Assembly: GCA_022826585.1 (NCBI GenBank)
Contig: JAJDUR010000106.1
Location: forward strand, 1 to 64,000
Direction of reading: 5' to 3'
From: Dehalococcoidia bacterium
GTDB taxonomy: Bacteria; Chloroflexota; Dehalococcoidia; Tepidiformales; Tepidiformaceae
DNA length: 64,000 nt
Shown piece after piece: positions 34,537 to 43,215 of this stretch (positions are counted from its first letter, which is position 1; every line of letters begins with the position of its first letter). Under the pieces are notes generated by a model, which was given only the letters and a program-made list of their open reading frames with translations, had not been told where the DNA came from and made no database searches. A program made the position numbers and the translations under genes.

Positions 34537-35469
34537 ATGCCCACGCCCCACGCCTACTTCCAAGGTCAGATCGTCCCCCTGGAGGAGGCGAAGGTGGGTG
34601 TGATGACCCACGCCTTCAACTACGGCACGGCGGTATTCGAGGGCATCCGCGGCAACTGGAACGCCGATGACGGCTGCCTCTATCTCTTCCGCATGCGCGA
34701 GCACTACGAGCGCCTCGCCCAGAGCAGCCACATCCTCGGCCTGGAGATGCGCGAGCCCATCGACCGGCTCTGCGACCTCACCGTCGAGATCGTCGAGCAC
34801 AGCGGCTACGAGGAGGACGTGTACATCCGCCCGATGGTCTACCTCAGCTCCGAGGTCCTGGGCGTGCGCCTCCACGGCCTGGAGAGCGATCTCCTCATCT
34901 TCATCGCCCCCTTCGGCCCCTATCTCGACATCGACAAGGGCGCCCGTTGCCACACCAGCAGCTGGCGGCGGGTCGACGACACCGGCATCCCCCCTCGCGC
35001 CAAGGTGACGGGCATCTACGTGAACAGCGCCCTCGCCAAGTCCGAGGCCGAGTTGAACGGCTTCGACGAGGCCATCGTGCTGACCCATGACGGCCACGTT
35101 TCCGAGGGCAGCGGCGAGAACATCTTCATCGTCCGGGGCGGCAAGCTCATCACGCCCCCGCCTTCCGACAACGTCCTCGAAGGCATCACCGCCGCCACCG
35201 TCGTCGAGCTCGCCGCGAACGAGCTCGGCATTGAGACCGAGGAGCGCTCCATCGACCGCTCGGAGCTGTACATCGCCGACGAGGTGTTCATGACGGGCAC
35301 CGCCGCCCATCTCACGCCCGTGACCGAAATCGACCGTCGCATGGTGAAGGGGGGCGAGCCCGGGCCCATCACGCTGGAACTCTCCCGCCTCTTCTTCGAC
35401 GCCATCCGCGGCAAGAACGAGAAGTATCGCCAGTGGTGCACCCCGGCCCGCGTGCGGGTGGCGTCGTAG
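34537..35469 (+). CDS. ilvE: Branched-chain amino acid aminotransferase
   Basis: A 310-residue class IV PLP enzyme. HAFNYGTAVFEGIRGN at 25-40 is the N-terminal signature, with Lys156 in RAKVTGIYVNS as the PLP lysine. EAIVLTHDGHVSEGSGENIF and FMTGTAAHLTPV are the C-terminal phosphate and cofactor loops. It catalyses the last step of Val, Leu and Ile synthesis. Preceded by CCCGAGGAGTACC, a good ribosome site. The downstream membrane gene overlaps its end. Confidence 0.95.
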   Translation: MPTPHAYFQGQIVPLEEAKVGVMTHAFNYGTAVFEGIRGNWNADDGCLYLFRMREHYERLAQSSHILGLEMREPIDRLCDLTVEIVEHSGYEEDVYIRPMVYLSSEVLGVRLHGLESDLLIFIAPFGPYLDIDKGARCHTSSWRRVDDTGIPPRAKVTGIYVNSALAKSEAELNGFDEAIVLTHDGHVSEGSGENIFIVRGGKLITPPPSDNVLEGITAATVVELAANELGIETEERSIDRSELYIADEVFMTGTAAHLTPVTEIDRRMVKGGEPGPITLELSRLFFDAIRGKNEKYRQWCTPARVRVAS

Positions 35470-36371
35470 ACGCCGATACCTTCCGACCGCCCCGCGCCCT
35501 CGGCGTCATCGTCGGCGGGGCGTTCACCACCTGGGCGGCCTTCATCGCCCTCGTCGCGGGGGTGCTCGCCACCGGGGCCGCCGTCGAGTTCACCACCTTC
35601 GTCGCCTGGGTCGTCGTCACCATATTCGGAGGTCTCGCCCTCCTCTTCGGCTGGTGGACGCTGGGGATCGTGCGGCTTGCCTACTCGATCGACGACGACG
35701 CCCTGCGCATCCGCTGGTGCGGCGGCGAGGTCGTCATTCCCGTCGTCGATATCCAGCGAGTGGTGCCCGGCCGCACCGTCGGCGAGGAATCCGTCTCGGG
35801 CTTGAACTGGTGGGGCTGCCACATTGGAAGAGGCATGGCCGCTTCCCTCGGTCCGACCCTGTTCTTCGCAACCCACAATCGCCCGGAGGACAACGTCTTC
35901 GTCGTGACGCCCGGGCGTACCTACGGCCTCACCGTGCCCGACCAGGTCGCCTTCGCCGAAGCCTGCTCGCGCAGGCTCGTCGTCGGCTTCGAGCCCGGCG
36001 AGCCCCAGCGCGTCGAGCCGCAGGGCCTGAGCCTCCTCCCCCTCTGGGGAGACCAGGACGTCTGGGTCGCCTTCACCTTCGTGCTCGTGGCGCTCGGGGT
36101 GCTCGGCGGCTACCTCTTCAGCCAGTACCCCGACCTGCCCGCGCTCGTCCAGATCGACTTCCCCCGCGCCACCGGCATCGTGCGCGTCGACCACCCCTCG
36201 GCGCTGCTCCGCATCGGCGCCGTCGGTGGCGGCATCGTCGCCGTCAACCTCGCCCTCGGCTTCGTCCTGCACGCGCGCGAACGCGCCGCCGGTCTCTGGC
36301 TGCTGGTCTCTGCGGGACTCCTCCAGGCGGTGCTCCTGGGAGCCGCGATCGTCGCCTTCGAGCGGGCCTGA
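35433..36371 (+). CDS. Membrane protein with bacterial PH-like domain
   Basis: A 312-residue protein. Its best start is GTG 35433 or 35436, overlapping ilvE by about 35 bases; no later start precedes the first helix. There are two N-terminal membrane segments (FTTWAAFIALVAGVLATGAA; VAWVVVTIFGGLALLFGWWT) and two near the C-terminus. Between lies a beta-rich region beginning RLAYSIDDDALRIRWCGGEVVIPV, resembling the PH-like YdbS/YdbT domain seen after paired helices. Role unknown; such proteins sit in the cytoplasmic membrane. Confidence 0.75.
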   Translation: MVHPGPRAGGVVDADTFRPPRALGVIVGGAFTTWAAFIALVAGVLATGAAVEFTTFVAWVVVTIFGGLALLFGWWTLGIVRLAYSIDDDALRIRWCGGEVVIPVVDIQRVVPGRTVGEESVSGLNWWGCHIGRGMAASLGPTLFFATHNRPEDNVFVVTPGRTYGLTVPDQVAFAEACSRRLVVGFEPGEPQRVEPQGLSLLPLWGDQDVWVAFTFVLVALGVLGGYLFSQYPDLPALVQIDFPRATGIVRVDHPSALLRIGAVGGGIVAVNLALGFVLHARERAAGLWLLVSAGLLQAVLLGAAIVAFERA

Positions 36372-36381
36372 GCCTCCGCCC

Positions 36382-37017
36382 TCAATGCATCTGCGCGGTC
36401 TGCGCGATGATCGACGCCGCCTGGTCCGGCGTCAGCCGGTCCGTGTTCAGGCAGAGGTCGTAGTTCTCCGTCGCCAGCCACGCGCGGTTGTAGAAGCGCT
36501 GGAAGTAGTCCTGCCGCTCCGAGTCCGTTTTCATCACGGTCTTGCGAGCACTGTCGACGTCGATGTTCATCCCCTCGGCGATGCGCTGCGCCCGCAGCTC
36601 CGTCGATCCCGTCGTGAGCACCTTGAGCGTGTCCGACCGCCCCTGCAGCACCATGGGCGCGCCGTGCCCCATCAGGACGGCCTCGCCCTGGTCCGCAAGG
36701 TCGCGGATCACGTCCTCGATGAAGCGCCGGTACTCGGTCGAGGTAAGGAGGGGGTTGGTGGCCAGCGGGACCGGGTCCGCCCAGGCCGCGACCGGCATGC
36801 TCGGGTTGCGCGCCAGCGCCTCGAGGATGCGGGTCAGCAGCGAGGGAGTGTGCTCCGCCTCGCTCACCGTCTCCGGCGAGACGCCCGCTTCCTGGGCGGC
36901 CGTCTGCACCACCTGGTAGTCGTAGAAGCGAAAGCCCAGCTTCTCAGCCGTCAGCTGGGCGATCTCCTCGCCTGCCGTCCCCACGGGGCGGGCTACTGCA
37001 ACGATCCGGATATTCAT
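36382..37017 (-). CDS. Cytidylate kinase-like family protein
   Basis: A 211-residue protein of the AAA/P-loop cytidylate kinase-like group. MNIRIVAVARPVGTAGEEIA carries a degenerate P-loop region in which the usual GSGG is altered. FRFYDYQVVQTAAQEAGVSP, EAVLMGHGAPMVL and QRIAEGMNIDVDSARKTVMK match the family (often annotated AAA_26/Cytidylate_kin2), and SERQDYFQRFYN is the lid-like segment. Without a normal GxxxxGK(S/T) the kinase activity is doubtful. It diverges from the CBS/Kor operon. Confidence 0.8.
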   Translation of the reverse strand: MNIRIVAVARPVGTAGEEIAQLTAEKLGFRFYDYQVVQTAAQEAGVSPETVSEAEHTPSLLTRILEALARNPSMPVAAWADPVPLATNPLLTSTEYRRFIEDVIRDLADQGEAVLMGHGAPMVLQGRSDTLKVLTTGSTELRAQRIAEGMNIDVDSARKTVMKTDSERQDYFQRFYNRAWLATENYDLCLNTDRLTPDQAASIIAQTAQMH

Positions 37018-37157
37018 CCCTGGCCCCCTCGGCCCACTATCTGCGCGGCGGGATTGTACCCCCTCGCCGCTTCCGGATTGTAGGCGTCCCTTCCCTCCCC
37101 GCGACCTGTAAGCGGGACCGTAGCCGGTGAGCGCGCTCGCGTGTATAAGCGCAAGAG

Positions 37158-37208
37158 GCGCTACACTCTGTAACCAGCGCATAGCGCCGCCGTGGGGGCT
37201 AACCCCCA
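37158..37208 (+). other. Structured leader region ahead of the CBS-korAB operon
   Basis: GCGCT (37158-37162) pairs with AGCGC (37176-37180). TGGGGG (37193-37198) pairs with CCCCCA (37203-37208) around CTAA. The second hairpin ends 26 bases before the CBS start codon. TATAAG at 37145-37150 could be a -10 element. No known riboswitch class is recognised, and there is no U run for a terminator. Confidence 0.35.
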
Positions 37209-37234
37209 GGGCCCGCGAAAGCAGTCAGGAACGG

Positions 37235-37708
37235 ATGGATCGGTCCCGGCTCGCGAAGTTCATCGACCAGCGCGTGGGCGAGCTCCCACTCGCGGAACCA
37301 GTGTTTCTCCCTCCCACGGCCAGCGTTCGCACCGCCGTCCAGCGGATGCACCGCGGCGCGCGCTCGTGCGTGCTGGCCATGGAGGAGGAGAAGCTCGTGG
37401 GCATCTTCACCGAACGGGATGTGCTCACGCGCTGCATGGCCGGCGACTTCGACTGGGATCAGCCGCTCGCTCCCGACCTGCTCACCCGCGACCCGTTCGT
37501 CATTGCTTCCACGACCACCGTCGGCGATGCCATCGCCATCATGCAGCGTTCCAACTATCGCACGCTGCCGGTCGTGGAGGATGGCGCCGTCGTCGGGCTC
37601 GTGCGCCTGGGCGAGCTGCTCCAGCACTTCGCCGAGTCGTTTCCCGAAGAAGTACTCAACCTGCCCCCGCGTCCTCACCAGGTCGTGGCCAGGCGGGAGG
37701 GGGGATAG
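37235..37708 (+). CDS. CBS-domain pair protein upstream of korAB
   Basis: A 157-residue protein of two CBS motifs: about 15-75 (PPTASVRTAVQRMHRGARSC ... IFTERDVLTRCMA) and 80-140 (TTTVGDAIAIMQRSNYRTLP ... GLVRLGELLQHFA). CBS pairs bind adenosine nucleotides and act as energy sensors. CAGGA precedes the ATG. KorA starts seven bases later, and another CBS protein follows KorB, so both probably tune or accompany the oxidoreductase. No catalytic domain is attached. Confidence 0.9.
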   Translation: MDRSRLAKFIDQRVGELPLAEPVFLPPTASVRTAVQRMHRGARSCVLAMEEEKLVGIFTERDVLTRCMAGDFDWDQPLAPDLLTRDPFVIASTTTVGDAIAIMQRSNYRTLPVVEDGAVVGLVRLGELLQHFAESFPEEVLNLPPRPHQVVARREGG

Positions 37709-37715
37709 TCACAGG

Positions 37716-39596
37716 ATGACAACCGAAATCGAGTCGCCGCTCTCCGGAGCCGTCACGACGCGCGACCGCGTCACGATCCGCTTCGCCGGCGACTCCGGCG
37801 ACGGGATGCAGTTGACGGGGACCCAGTTCACCCGCACCACTGCCGTCTACGGGAACGATCTCGCCACCCTCCCCGACTATCCTGCCGAAATTCGCGCCCC
37901 GACCGGCTCCCTTCCCGGCGTGTCGGGCTTCCAGCTCTCGTTTTCGAGCAACGACATCCACACCCCGGGCGACAACCCCGACGCGCTCGTGGCGATGAAC
38001 CCCGCCGCCCTCAAGACCAACCTCGGCGACCTCATCCGGGGCGGCCTCCTCATCGTTGACGAGGGCGAGTTCAACTCCACGAACCTGCGCAAGGCGGGCT
38101 ACGACAGCAATCCTCTCGAGGACGGCTCGCTCGCGCCCTACCGCCTCCTCCGCATCGACATCACCAAGAACAACGCCGCCGCCCTCGACGGCCTCGAGCT
38201 CGGCGCCAAGGAGCGCTTCCGCTCTCGCAACTTCTACGCTCTGGGGCTCGTGCTCTGGCTCTTCAGCCGGCCCCTGGACACGGTCGTCCGCTGGGCCACG
38301 GACAAGTTCCAGCGCAACCCGGTCGTGCTCGAGGCGAACCTGCGCGCCCTGCGCGCGGGCAACGCCTTCGGCGAGACCAGCGAGCTCGTGCACGAGCGCT
38401 ACGAGGTGCCGCCGGCCGACGTCGCACCCGGCGTCTACCGCCACATCAGCGGCAACGAGGCCACGGCCCTCGGGTTCGTCACGGCCTCGCATCTCGCGGG
38501 TCTCCCGCTCTTCTACGCCAGCTACCCCATCACGCCCGCCTCGGACGTCCTGCACGAGCTCGCCGGCTTCAAGCGGTTCGGCGTCAAGACCATGCAGGCC
38601 GAGGACGAGATCAGCGCCGTCTGCGCGGCCATCGGCGCCTCCTACGCGGGCCAGATGGCGCTCACCGGCACCAGCGGCCCCGGCCTCGCCCTCAAGAGCG
38701 AGGGCCTCAACCTCGCCGTCATGGCCGAGCTTCCGCTCGTCATCCTCGACGTGCAGCGTGCGGGCCCCAGCACGGGCATGCCCACCAAGACCGAGCAGGC
38801 CGACCTGCTCCAGGCCATGTACGGCCGCAACGGCGACTCGCCCGTTGCCATCGTCGCCCCTTCAACCCCGGGCGATTGCTTCTGGGCCGCCATCGAGGCC
38901 TTCCGCATCGCCCTCAAGTACATGGTGCCCGTCATCATGCTCAGCGACGGCTACCTGGCGAACGGTTCCCAGCCCTGGTCCATCCCGAGGCTGGCCGAGA
39001 TCCCGCCCGTGGAGTGGCGCCACGCCGACCTCGGCCGGGTCTCCCACGCCTACGAGCGCGATGCCGACACCCTCGCCCGGCCCTGGGCCGTCCCCGGCCA
39101 GGCCGGTCTCGAGCACCGCGTCGGCGGCCTCGAGAAGTCCTACGAGACCGGTGACATCAACTACGAGCCCGGGAACCACCACAAGATGACCCTTACCCGT
39201 GCCGAGCGCGTGGCCAAGGTCGTCAACGACATCGCCGATGTCGAGGTGATCGGTCCGGAGGAGGGCGATCTGCTCCTCCTCGGCTGGGGCGGCACCTACG
39301 GCGCCATCACGAGCGCCGCTGAGCGGGCGCGTTCGGAAGGCAAGTCCGTCGCATCCGCCCATCTCCGCCACCTCAACCCCTTCCCCGCCAACCTCGGCGA
39401 GGTGCTCTCCCGCTACGACAAGGTGATGGTGCCGGAGCTGAACAACGGCCAGCTCTCGGTGCTTATCCGGTCGCAGTTCCTCGTCGACGCGATCCCCTTC
39501 AACAAGATCGCGGGCCAGCCCTTCAAGATCGCTGAGATCGTCGGGAAGATCGATGAGGTCCTCGGCGTCTCCGGTCCCTTCGAGTTCGAGTTCTAG
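37716..39596 (+). CDS. korA: 2-oxoacid:ferredoxin oxidoreductase, fused gamma-alpha subunit
   Basis: A 626-residue fusion. The gamma domain covers about 15-200 (TIRFAGDSGDGMQLTGTQF). The alpha domain begins at ISGNEATALGFVTASHLAG (about 245), with FYASYPITPASDVLHELA and TMQAEDEISAVCAAIGASYA, the PP-domain features. GGTYGAITSAAERAR is in the C-terminal transketolase-like part. With KorB it oxidatively decarboxylates 2-oxoglutarate or another 2-oxoacid to the acyl-CoA, reducing ferredoxin. The ATG at 37716 follows AGTCACAGG. This gamma-alpha fusion plus beta, with no ferredoxin subunit, is common in aerobes and Chloroflexota. Substrate (2-oxoglutarate or pyruvate) not proven. Confidence 0.93.
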   Translation: MTTEIESPLSGAVTTRDRVTIRFAGDSGDGMQLTGTQFTRTTAVYGNDLATLPDYPAEIRAPTGSLPGVSGFQLSFSSNDIHTPGDNPDALVAMNPAALKTNLGDLIRGGLLIVDEGEFNSTNLRKAGYDSNPLEDGSLAPYRLLRIDITKNNAAALDGLELGAKERFRSRNFYALGLVLWLFSRPLDTVVRWATDKFQRNPVVLEANLRALRAGNAFGETSELVHERYEVPPADVAPGVYRHISGNEATALGFVTASHLAGLPLFYASYPITPASDVLHELAGFKRFGVKTMQAEDEISAVCAAIGASYAGQMALTGTSGPGLALKSEGLNLAVMAELPLVILDVQRAGPSTGMPTKTEQADLLQAMYGRNGDSPVAIVAPSTPGDCFWAAIEAFRIALKYMVPVIMLSDGYLANGSQPWSIPRLAEIPPVEWRHADLGRVSHAYERDADTLARPWAVPGQAGLEHRVGGLEKSYETGDINYEPGNHHKMTLTRAERVAKVVNDIADVEVIGPEEGDLLLLGWGGTYGAITSAAERARSEGKSVASAHLRHLNPFPANLGEVLSRYDKVMVPELNNGQLSVLIRSQFLVDAIPFNKIAGQPFKIAEIVGKIDEVLGVSGPFEFEF

Positions 39597-39625
39597 CGGC
39601 GATCTTCGCCGCGGGAGGCTATCCA

Positions 39626-40660
39626 GTGACGGCAGCTAGTACCAACGGAGCGATGGACGAGGAGATCCCTCTCCTCACGCGCAAGGACTTCGTTTCCGAC
39701 CAGGAAGTGCGCTGGTGCCCGGGCTGCGGGGACTACTCCATCCTCGCCCAGATGCAGAAGACCCTTCCCGGCCTCCGCATTCCCCGTGAGGAGATCGTCT
39801 TCGTGAGCGGCATCGGCTGCTCCAGCCGCTTCCCCTACTACGTCAACACGTACGGCTTCCACACCATCCACGGCCGCGCCCCCGCCATCGCCACCGGTCT
39901 CAAGACCGCCCGCCCCGAGCTCACCGTCTTCGTCATCACCGGCGACGGCGACGGCCTGAGCATCGGCGGCAACCACCTCATGCACCTCCTGCGCCGCAAC
40001 GTCGATGTCACGGTCGTGCTCTTCAACAACCGCATCTACGGCCTCACCAAGGGTCAGTACTCGCCCACCTCCCCCATCGGCAAGGTCACCAAGTCGGCGC
40101 CCATGGGAACGACCGAGATGGCGCTCGACCCGATCAAGCTCGCCCTCGCCACCGGAGCGACCTTCGTCGCCCGCTCCGTCGACCGCGACACCCGGCACCT
40201 GGAGGAGACGCTCTCGACCGCCGCCCGGCACAAGGGCGCGGCCTTCGTCGAGGTCTTCCAGAACTGCAATATCTACAACGACGGCGCCTTCGCCTCGTTC
40301 GCCGACAAGGACGTCCGCCAGGACCGCATGGTCTACCTCGAGGACGGCAAGCCCCTCCGCTACGGCAAGCACCTCGAGCACGGCATCCGCCTCAACGGCT
40401 TCCAGCCGGAGGTGGTCGAGAACCCCATGAGCGACGACGAGCTGCTGGTGCACGACACCGGCCGCGACGACATTGCCCTGCCCATGATCCTGAGCGGCAT
40501 GGACTACCCCGACTTCCCCGTCCCGCTGGGCGTCTTCCGCCAGGTCCAGCGCGAAACCTACGACGGCCTTGTCGCCGAACAGGTCGAGGTTGCGCGCGAT
40601 CGCGCCGAGCCCGACCTCGAAGCGCTCATCGCCGGCCCCGAAACCTGGAACGTGCTCTAG
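39626..40660 (+). CDS. korB: 2-oxoacid:ferredoxin oxidoreductase, beta subunit
   Basis: A 344-residue TPP-binding subunit. VRWCPGCGDYSIL and GIGCSSRFPYY carry Cys for the 4Fe-4S cluster. TGDGDGLSIGG followed by LFNNRIYGLTKGQYSPTS is the GDG...N thiamine diphosphate motif, and MGTTEMALDPIKLAL follows. GTG at 39626 is preceded by GGGAGG; an ATG at 39653 is the alternative start. It partners KorA 30 bases upstream. C-terminal VEVFQNCNIYNDG supplies a further conserved Cys. Confidence 0.94.
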   Translation: MTAASTNGAMDEEIPLLTRKDFVSDQEVRWCPGCGDYSILAQMQKTLPGLRIPREEIVFVSGIGCSSRFPYYVNTYGFHTIHGRAPAIATGLKTARPELTVFVITGDGDGLSIGGNHLMHLLRRNVDVTVVLFNNRIYGLTKGQYSPTSPIGKVTKSAPMGTTEMALDPIKLALATGATFVARSVDRDTRHLEETLSTAARHKGAAFVEVFQNCNIYNDGAFASFADKDVRQDRMVYLEDGKPLRYGKHLEHGIRLNGFQPEVVENPMSDDELLVHDTGRDDIALPMILSGMDYPDFPVPLGVFRQVQRETYDGLVAEQVEVARDRAEPDLEALIAGPETWNVL

Positions 40661-40682
40661 CGGCTGGCCGCTGGGAGGCGCC

Positions 40683-41222
40683 ATGAGCGGATCATCTGGA
40701 AGCGAACTGGTTACCTGTCCCTTCTGCGGGTCTAAGAACATCGCGGGCGTCGACCGCTGCGAGAATTGCCTCCAGCCCCTGCGCAGCGTCGACATCCCCG
40801 AACCCGAGCAGGCCATCAGCGAGAGCGCTTTCAGTGCGCCCCTCGCCTCCCTGCGGCTTCTCCGCCCGCCCGCCCTCGCCCCCACCGACACCGTCCGCGA
40901 CGCCGTCGAGCTGCTCGTCCAGAACAAGGGCGGCGCCGTGCTTGTCGTCGATGGCGACGCCCTCTCCGGTATCTTCACCGAGCGCGACGTCCTCAAGAAG
41001 GTCGCCGGTCGCCCCGGCGCCCTCGATGCCCCCGTGGCCGAGTACATGACCACCGATCCCGTCGTGGTCCGGGAGAACGAGACCGTCGCCGTGGCGCTCC
41101 ACAAGATGGCCGATGGCGGCTTCCGCCACGTGCCCATGGATACCGCCCAGGGCTTCCGCGTGGTGACCGCCTCCGACGCCCTCCGCTGGGTCGTCGAGCG
41201 CTACATCGAGCAGGGCGCCTGA
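40683..41222 (+). CDS. Zinc-ribbon plus CBS-domain pair protein downstream of korB
   Basis: A 179-residue protein. An N-terminal zinc ribbon (TCPFCGSKNIAGVDRCENCL, Cys at about 12, 15, 26 and 29) is joined to two CBS motifs (about 55-115 with GIFTERDVLKKVAG, and 118-175 with DGGFRHVPMDTAQG). It starts 23 bases after korB and so is the fourth gene of the CBS-korA-korB-CBS set. Nucleotide sensing is the family role. The zinc ribbon could mediate protein contact; its partner is unknown. Confidence 0.9.
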   Translation: MSGSSGSELVTCPFCGSKNIAGVDRCENCLQPLRSVDIPEPEQAISESAFSAPLASLRLLRPPALAPTDTVRDAVELLVQNKGGAVLVVDGDALSGIFTERDVLKKVAGRPGALDAPVAEYMTTDPVVVRENETVAVALHKMADGGFRHVPMDTAQGFRVVTASDALRWVVERYIEQGA

Positions 41223-41316
41223 CCCTTCCCGCTCCGGCGCACACCGCCCTCGGTGCTATCATCGGACGCCCGCGGCAGCCTCGCGCGCCGCGAGACCCGC
41301 GCGGAGGCCCCCGGTC

Positions 41317-42366
41317 CTGACTGCCACCTATCGCGAGCGCACCGCCAGCAGTGGCGACCTGCGCCTGGCCTACCAGGAATGGGGGCCGGACGACGGGCCC
41401 GTCATCCTCGCCCTCCACGGCTTCGGCGTTTCCGGCCACATGTTCGACGAGTTCGGCCAGCGCGCCGCCGATCGCTACCGCCTCATCAACCTCGACCAGC
41501 GCGGCCACGGTGACAGCGAGTGGTCGCCCGACGGCGATTACACCCGCGAGGCGTTCGTTGCCGATGTGGAAGCGGTGCGTGAGCAGCTCGGTCTTGAGCA
41601 GTTCATCCTCATGGGCCACAGCATGGGTGGCCTCAACGCCGTCGAGTACACCTTCCAGCACCCCGACCGCGTGAGCGCCCTCGTCCTCGTCGATGTCGGC
41701 CCCGAGGCCGCGAAGGAAGGCGTCGACAACATCATGCGCTTCACCCGCGGCCCCGATGAGCTCGATTTCGACGAGTTCGTCCAGAACGCGATGCGCTTCA
41801 ACACCCGCCGCACCGAGGAGAATATCCGCGAGCGCATGCGCCACCGCCTGCGCCCCCTCGAGAACGGGAAGTGGACCTGGAAGTTCGACAAGCGCTTCCG
41901 CGAGGGCGAAGGCGCCGTCCGCTCCGGCAGCCAGCTCAGCAGCGACGAGCTTTGGCGGCGGTTCCGCGAGCTCGCCCCGCCCGTACTCCTCATCCGCGGC
42001 GAGCAGAGCGACATCCTCAGCCAGGAGGTCGCCGAGCGCACCGCGGGCGAGATCCCCAGCGCGAGGCTCGTCGTCGTGCCCGGAGCGGGGCACAGCGTTC
42101 CCGGCGACAACCCCGACGGCTTCACCAGCGCCATCACCACGTTCCTGGCCGATGTCGACGAGGGCAGCTTCCCCGAGCCCGACGCCGAACCGATCCCCAT
42201 CCCCGAGGACATCGAGGAAATGCGGCGCGACTGGCGCGAGCGCGAGCGCCGCTTCCCCGGCATGCCCCTCATCGCCGGCGTCGCGGTCGGCCTCGCCGCC
42301 GTGGCGGCTGCCGCCGCCTTCCTTTTCTCCCGCTTCCGCAGGCGACAGGGGAGCGACGAAGCCTGA
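41317..42366 (+). CDS. Alpha/beta hydrolase with C-terminal membrane anchor, probable CTG start
   Basis: A 349-residue protein. HGFGVSGHMFDEF is the oxyanion region, LDQRGHGDSEWS is typical of the fold, GHSMGG (about 96-101) holds the nucleophilic Ser, and GAGHSVPGDNP the catalytic His. After about 290 comes an acidic linker, then a membrane helix (PLIAGVAVGLAAVAAAAAFL) and a basic end, so the enzyme is membrane-tethered. The conserved N-terminus (AYQEWGPDDGPVILALHG) starts well before the first ATG (41440). No ATG/GTG/TTG is in frame upstream, but GGAGG at 41303-41307 is nine bases ahead of CTG 41317. Substrate unknown. Confidence 0.85.
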   Translation: MTATYRERTASSGDLRLAYQEWGPDDGPVILALHGFGVSGHMFDEFGQRAADRYRLINLDQRGHGDSEWSPDGDYTREAFVADVEAVREQLGLEQFILMGHSMGGLNAVEYTFQHPDRVSALVLVDVGPEAAKEGVDNIMRFTRGPDELDFDEFVQNAMRFNTRRTEENIRERMRHRLRPLENGKWTWKFDKRFREGEGAVRSGSQLSSDELWRRFRELAPPVLLIRGEQSDILSQEVAERTAGEIPSARLVVVPGAGHSVPGDNPDGFTSAITTFLADVDEGSFPEPDAEPIPIPEDIEEMRRDWRERERRFPGMPLIAGVAVGLAAVAAAAAFLFSRFRRRQGSDEA

Positions 42367-43169
42367 TGCCGCAGCTCGCTGTCGAGGGCGCCTCGCTCGG
42401 ATACGAGGAGGCGGGGCAGGGCGCGCCCCCCTTCGTGTTTGTCCACGGCTGGGCCGGCGACCGCTCCTTCTGGCGTCCCCAGCTCGACGACCTCTCGGGC
42501 GACTACCACTGCCTCACGCTCGACCTGCGCGGCTGCGGCGAGTCCTCCATGGACCCTCCCTACGACCTCACCCGCGCCGCCGACGACGTCGCCGCGGTGA
42601 TCGCGGATCGGGGCATGGAGGCGGCCATCGTCGCCGGACACGACATCGGCGGGCTCGTCGCCCTCCTCGCGAACAGCCGCCACGAGGACCGCGTCATCGG
42701 CACCGTCATGGTCGACCCGCCCCTCGACTCCGCCGCCCGCGGCGCGATGGGCGGCCTCGCCGCCCAGCTTCGCGATGCCGGAACCATGGAGCCCGCCCGC
42801 GTCTTCTTCGATCGCTTCTTCAGCGAATCCTCCGATGCCGCCATCCGCGAGCACGTCGAGGAGCGTATGCTCGGCTGCGACCCGCAGGTCGCCGCCGGGC
42901 AGCTCACCGACAACGGCTACTTCTCCCAGAACCTCGGCGCTCTCCTGCAGGCCGCCGACAAGAAGCCCTTCATGGCCCTCTGGGGCAACGCCCCCCTCGG
43001 CGATCCCGAGCGCCTGCGCCAGATCACCTTCTTCCTCCGCCAGGAGCCGGTCACGGGCGCCGGCCACTTCCTCCAGCTCGAGAACCCCGCCATGACGAAC
43101 GCCCTCCTCCGCGCCTTTGTCGACGACGTCCGCCGCGACCCCCGCATCAGCCACTTCACGACCGGCTGA
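42366..43169 (+). CDS. Alpha/beta hydrolase with Asp in the nucleophile position
   Basis: A 267-residue cytoplasmic protein. FVHGWAGDRSFWRPQLDDL and LDLRGCGESSMDPPYDLTRA are typical of the fold. The nucleophile elbow is GHDIGG (about 92-97), with Asp where esterases have Ser. GAGHFLQLENP has the catalytic His. Asp elbows occur in haloalkane dehalogenases, fluoroacetate dehalogenases and epoxide hydrolases, so one of these activities is likely; halide-stabilising residues cannot be confirmed by eye. Its ATG overlaps the preceding stop by one base, so the two hydrolases are coupled. Confidence 0.85.
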   Translation: MPQLAVEGASLGYEEAGQGAPPFVFVHGWAGDRSFWRPQLDDLSGDYHCLTLDLRGCGESSMDPPYDLTRAADDVAAVIADRGMEAAIVAGHDIGGLVALLANSRHEDRVIGTVMVDPPLDSAARGAMGGLAAQLRDAGTMEPARVFFDRFFSESSDAAIREHVEERMLGCDPQVAAGQLTDNGYFSQNLGALLQAADKKPFMALWGNAPLGDPERLRQITFFLRQEPVTGAGHFLQLENPAMTNALLRAFVDDVRRDPRISHFTTG

Positions 43170-43215
43170 CCCGGGCGCACTGGCGGCAATCCCCGCCCGC
43201 GCTATCCTCAACAGG

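Noticed and set aside
36382..37017. Canonical cytidylate kinase (cmk)
   Set aside because: The P-loop is altered and the sequence fits the separate cytidylate kinase-like family, so no cmk symbol is given.
39593..41137. Minus-strand open frame of 514 codons opposite korB
   Set aside because: KorB and the CBS protein on the plus strand carry all expected cofactor motifs; the antisense translation is Gly/Val/Ala-rich and without domains.
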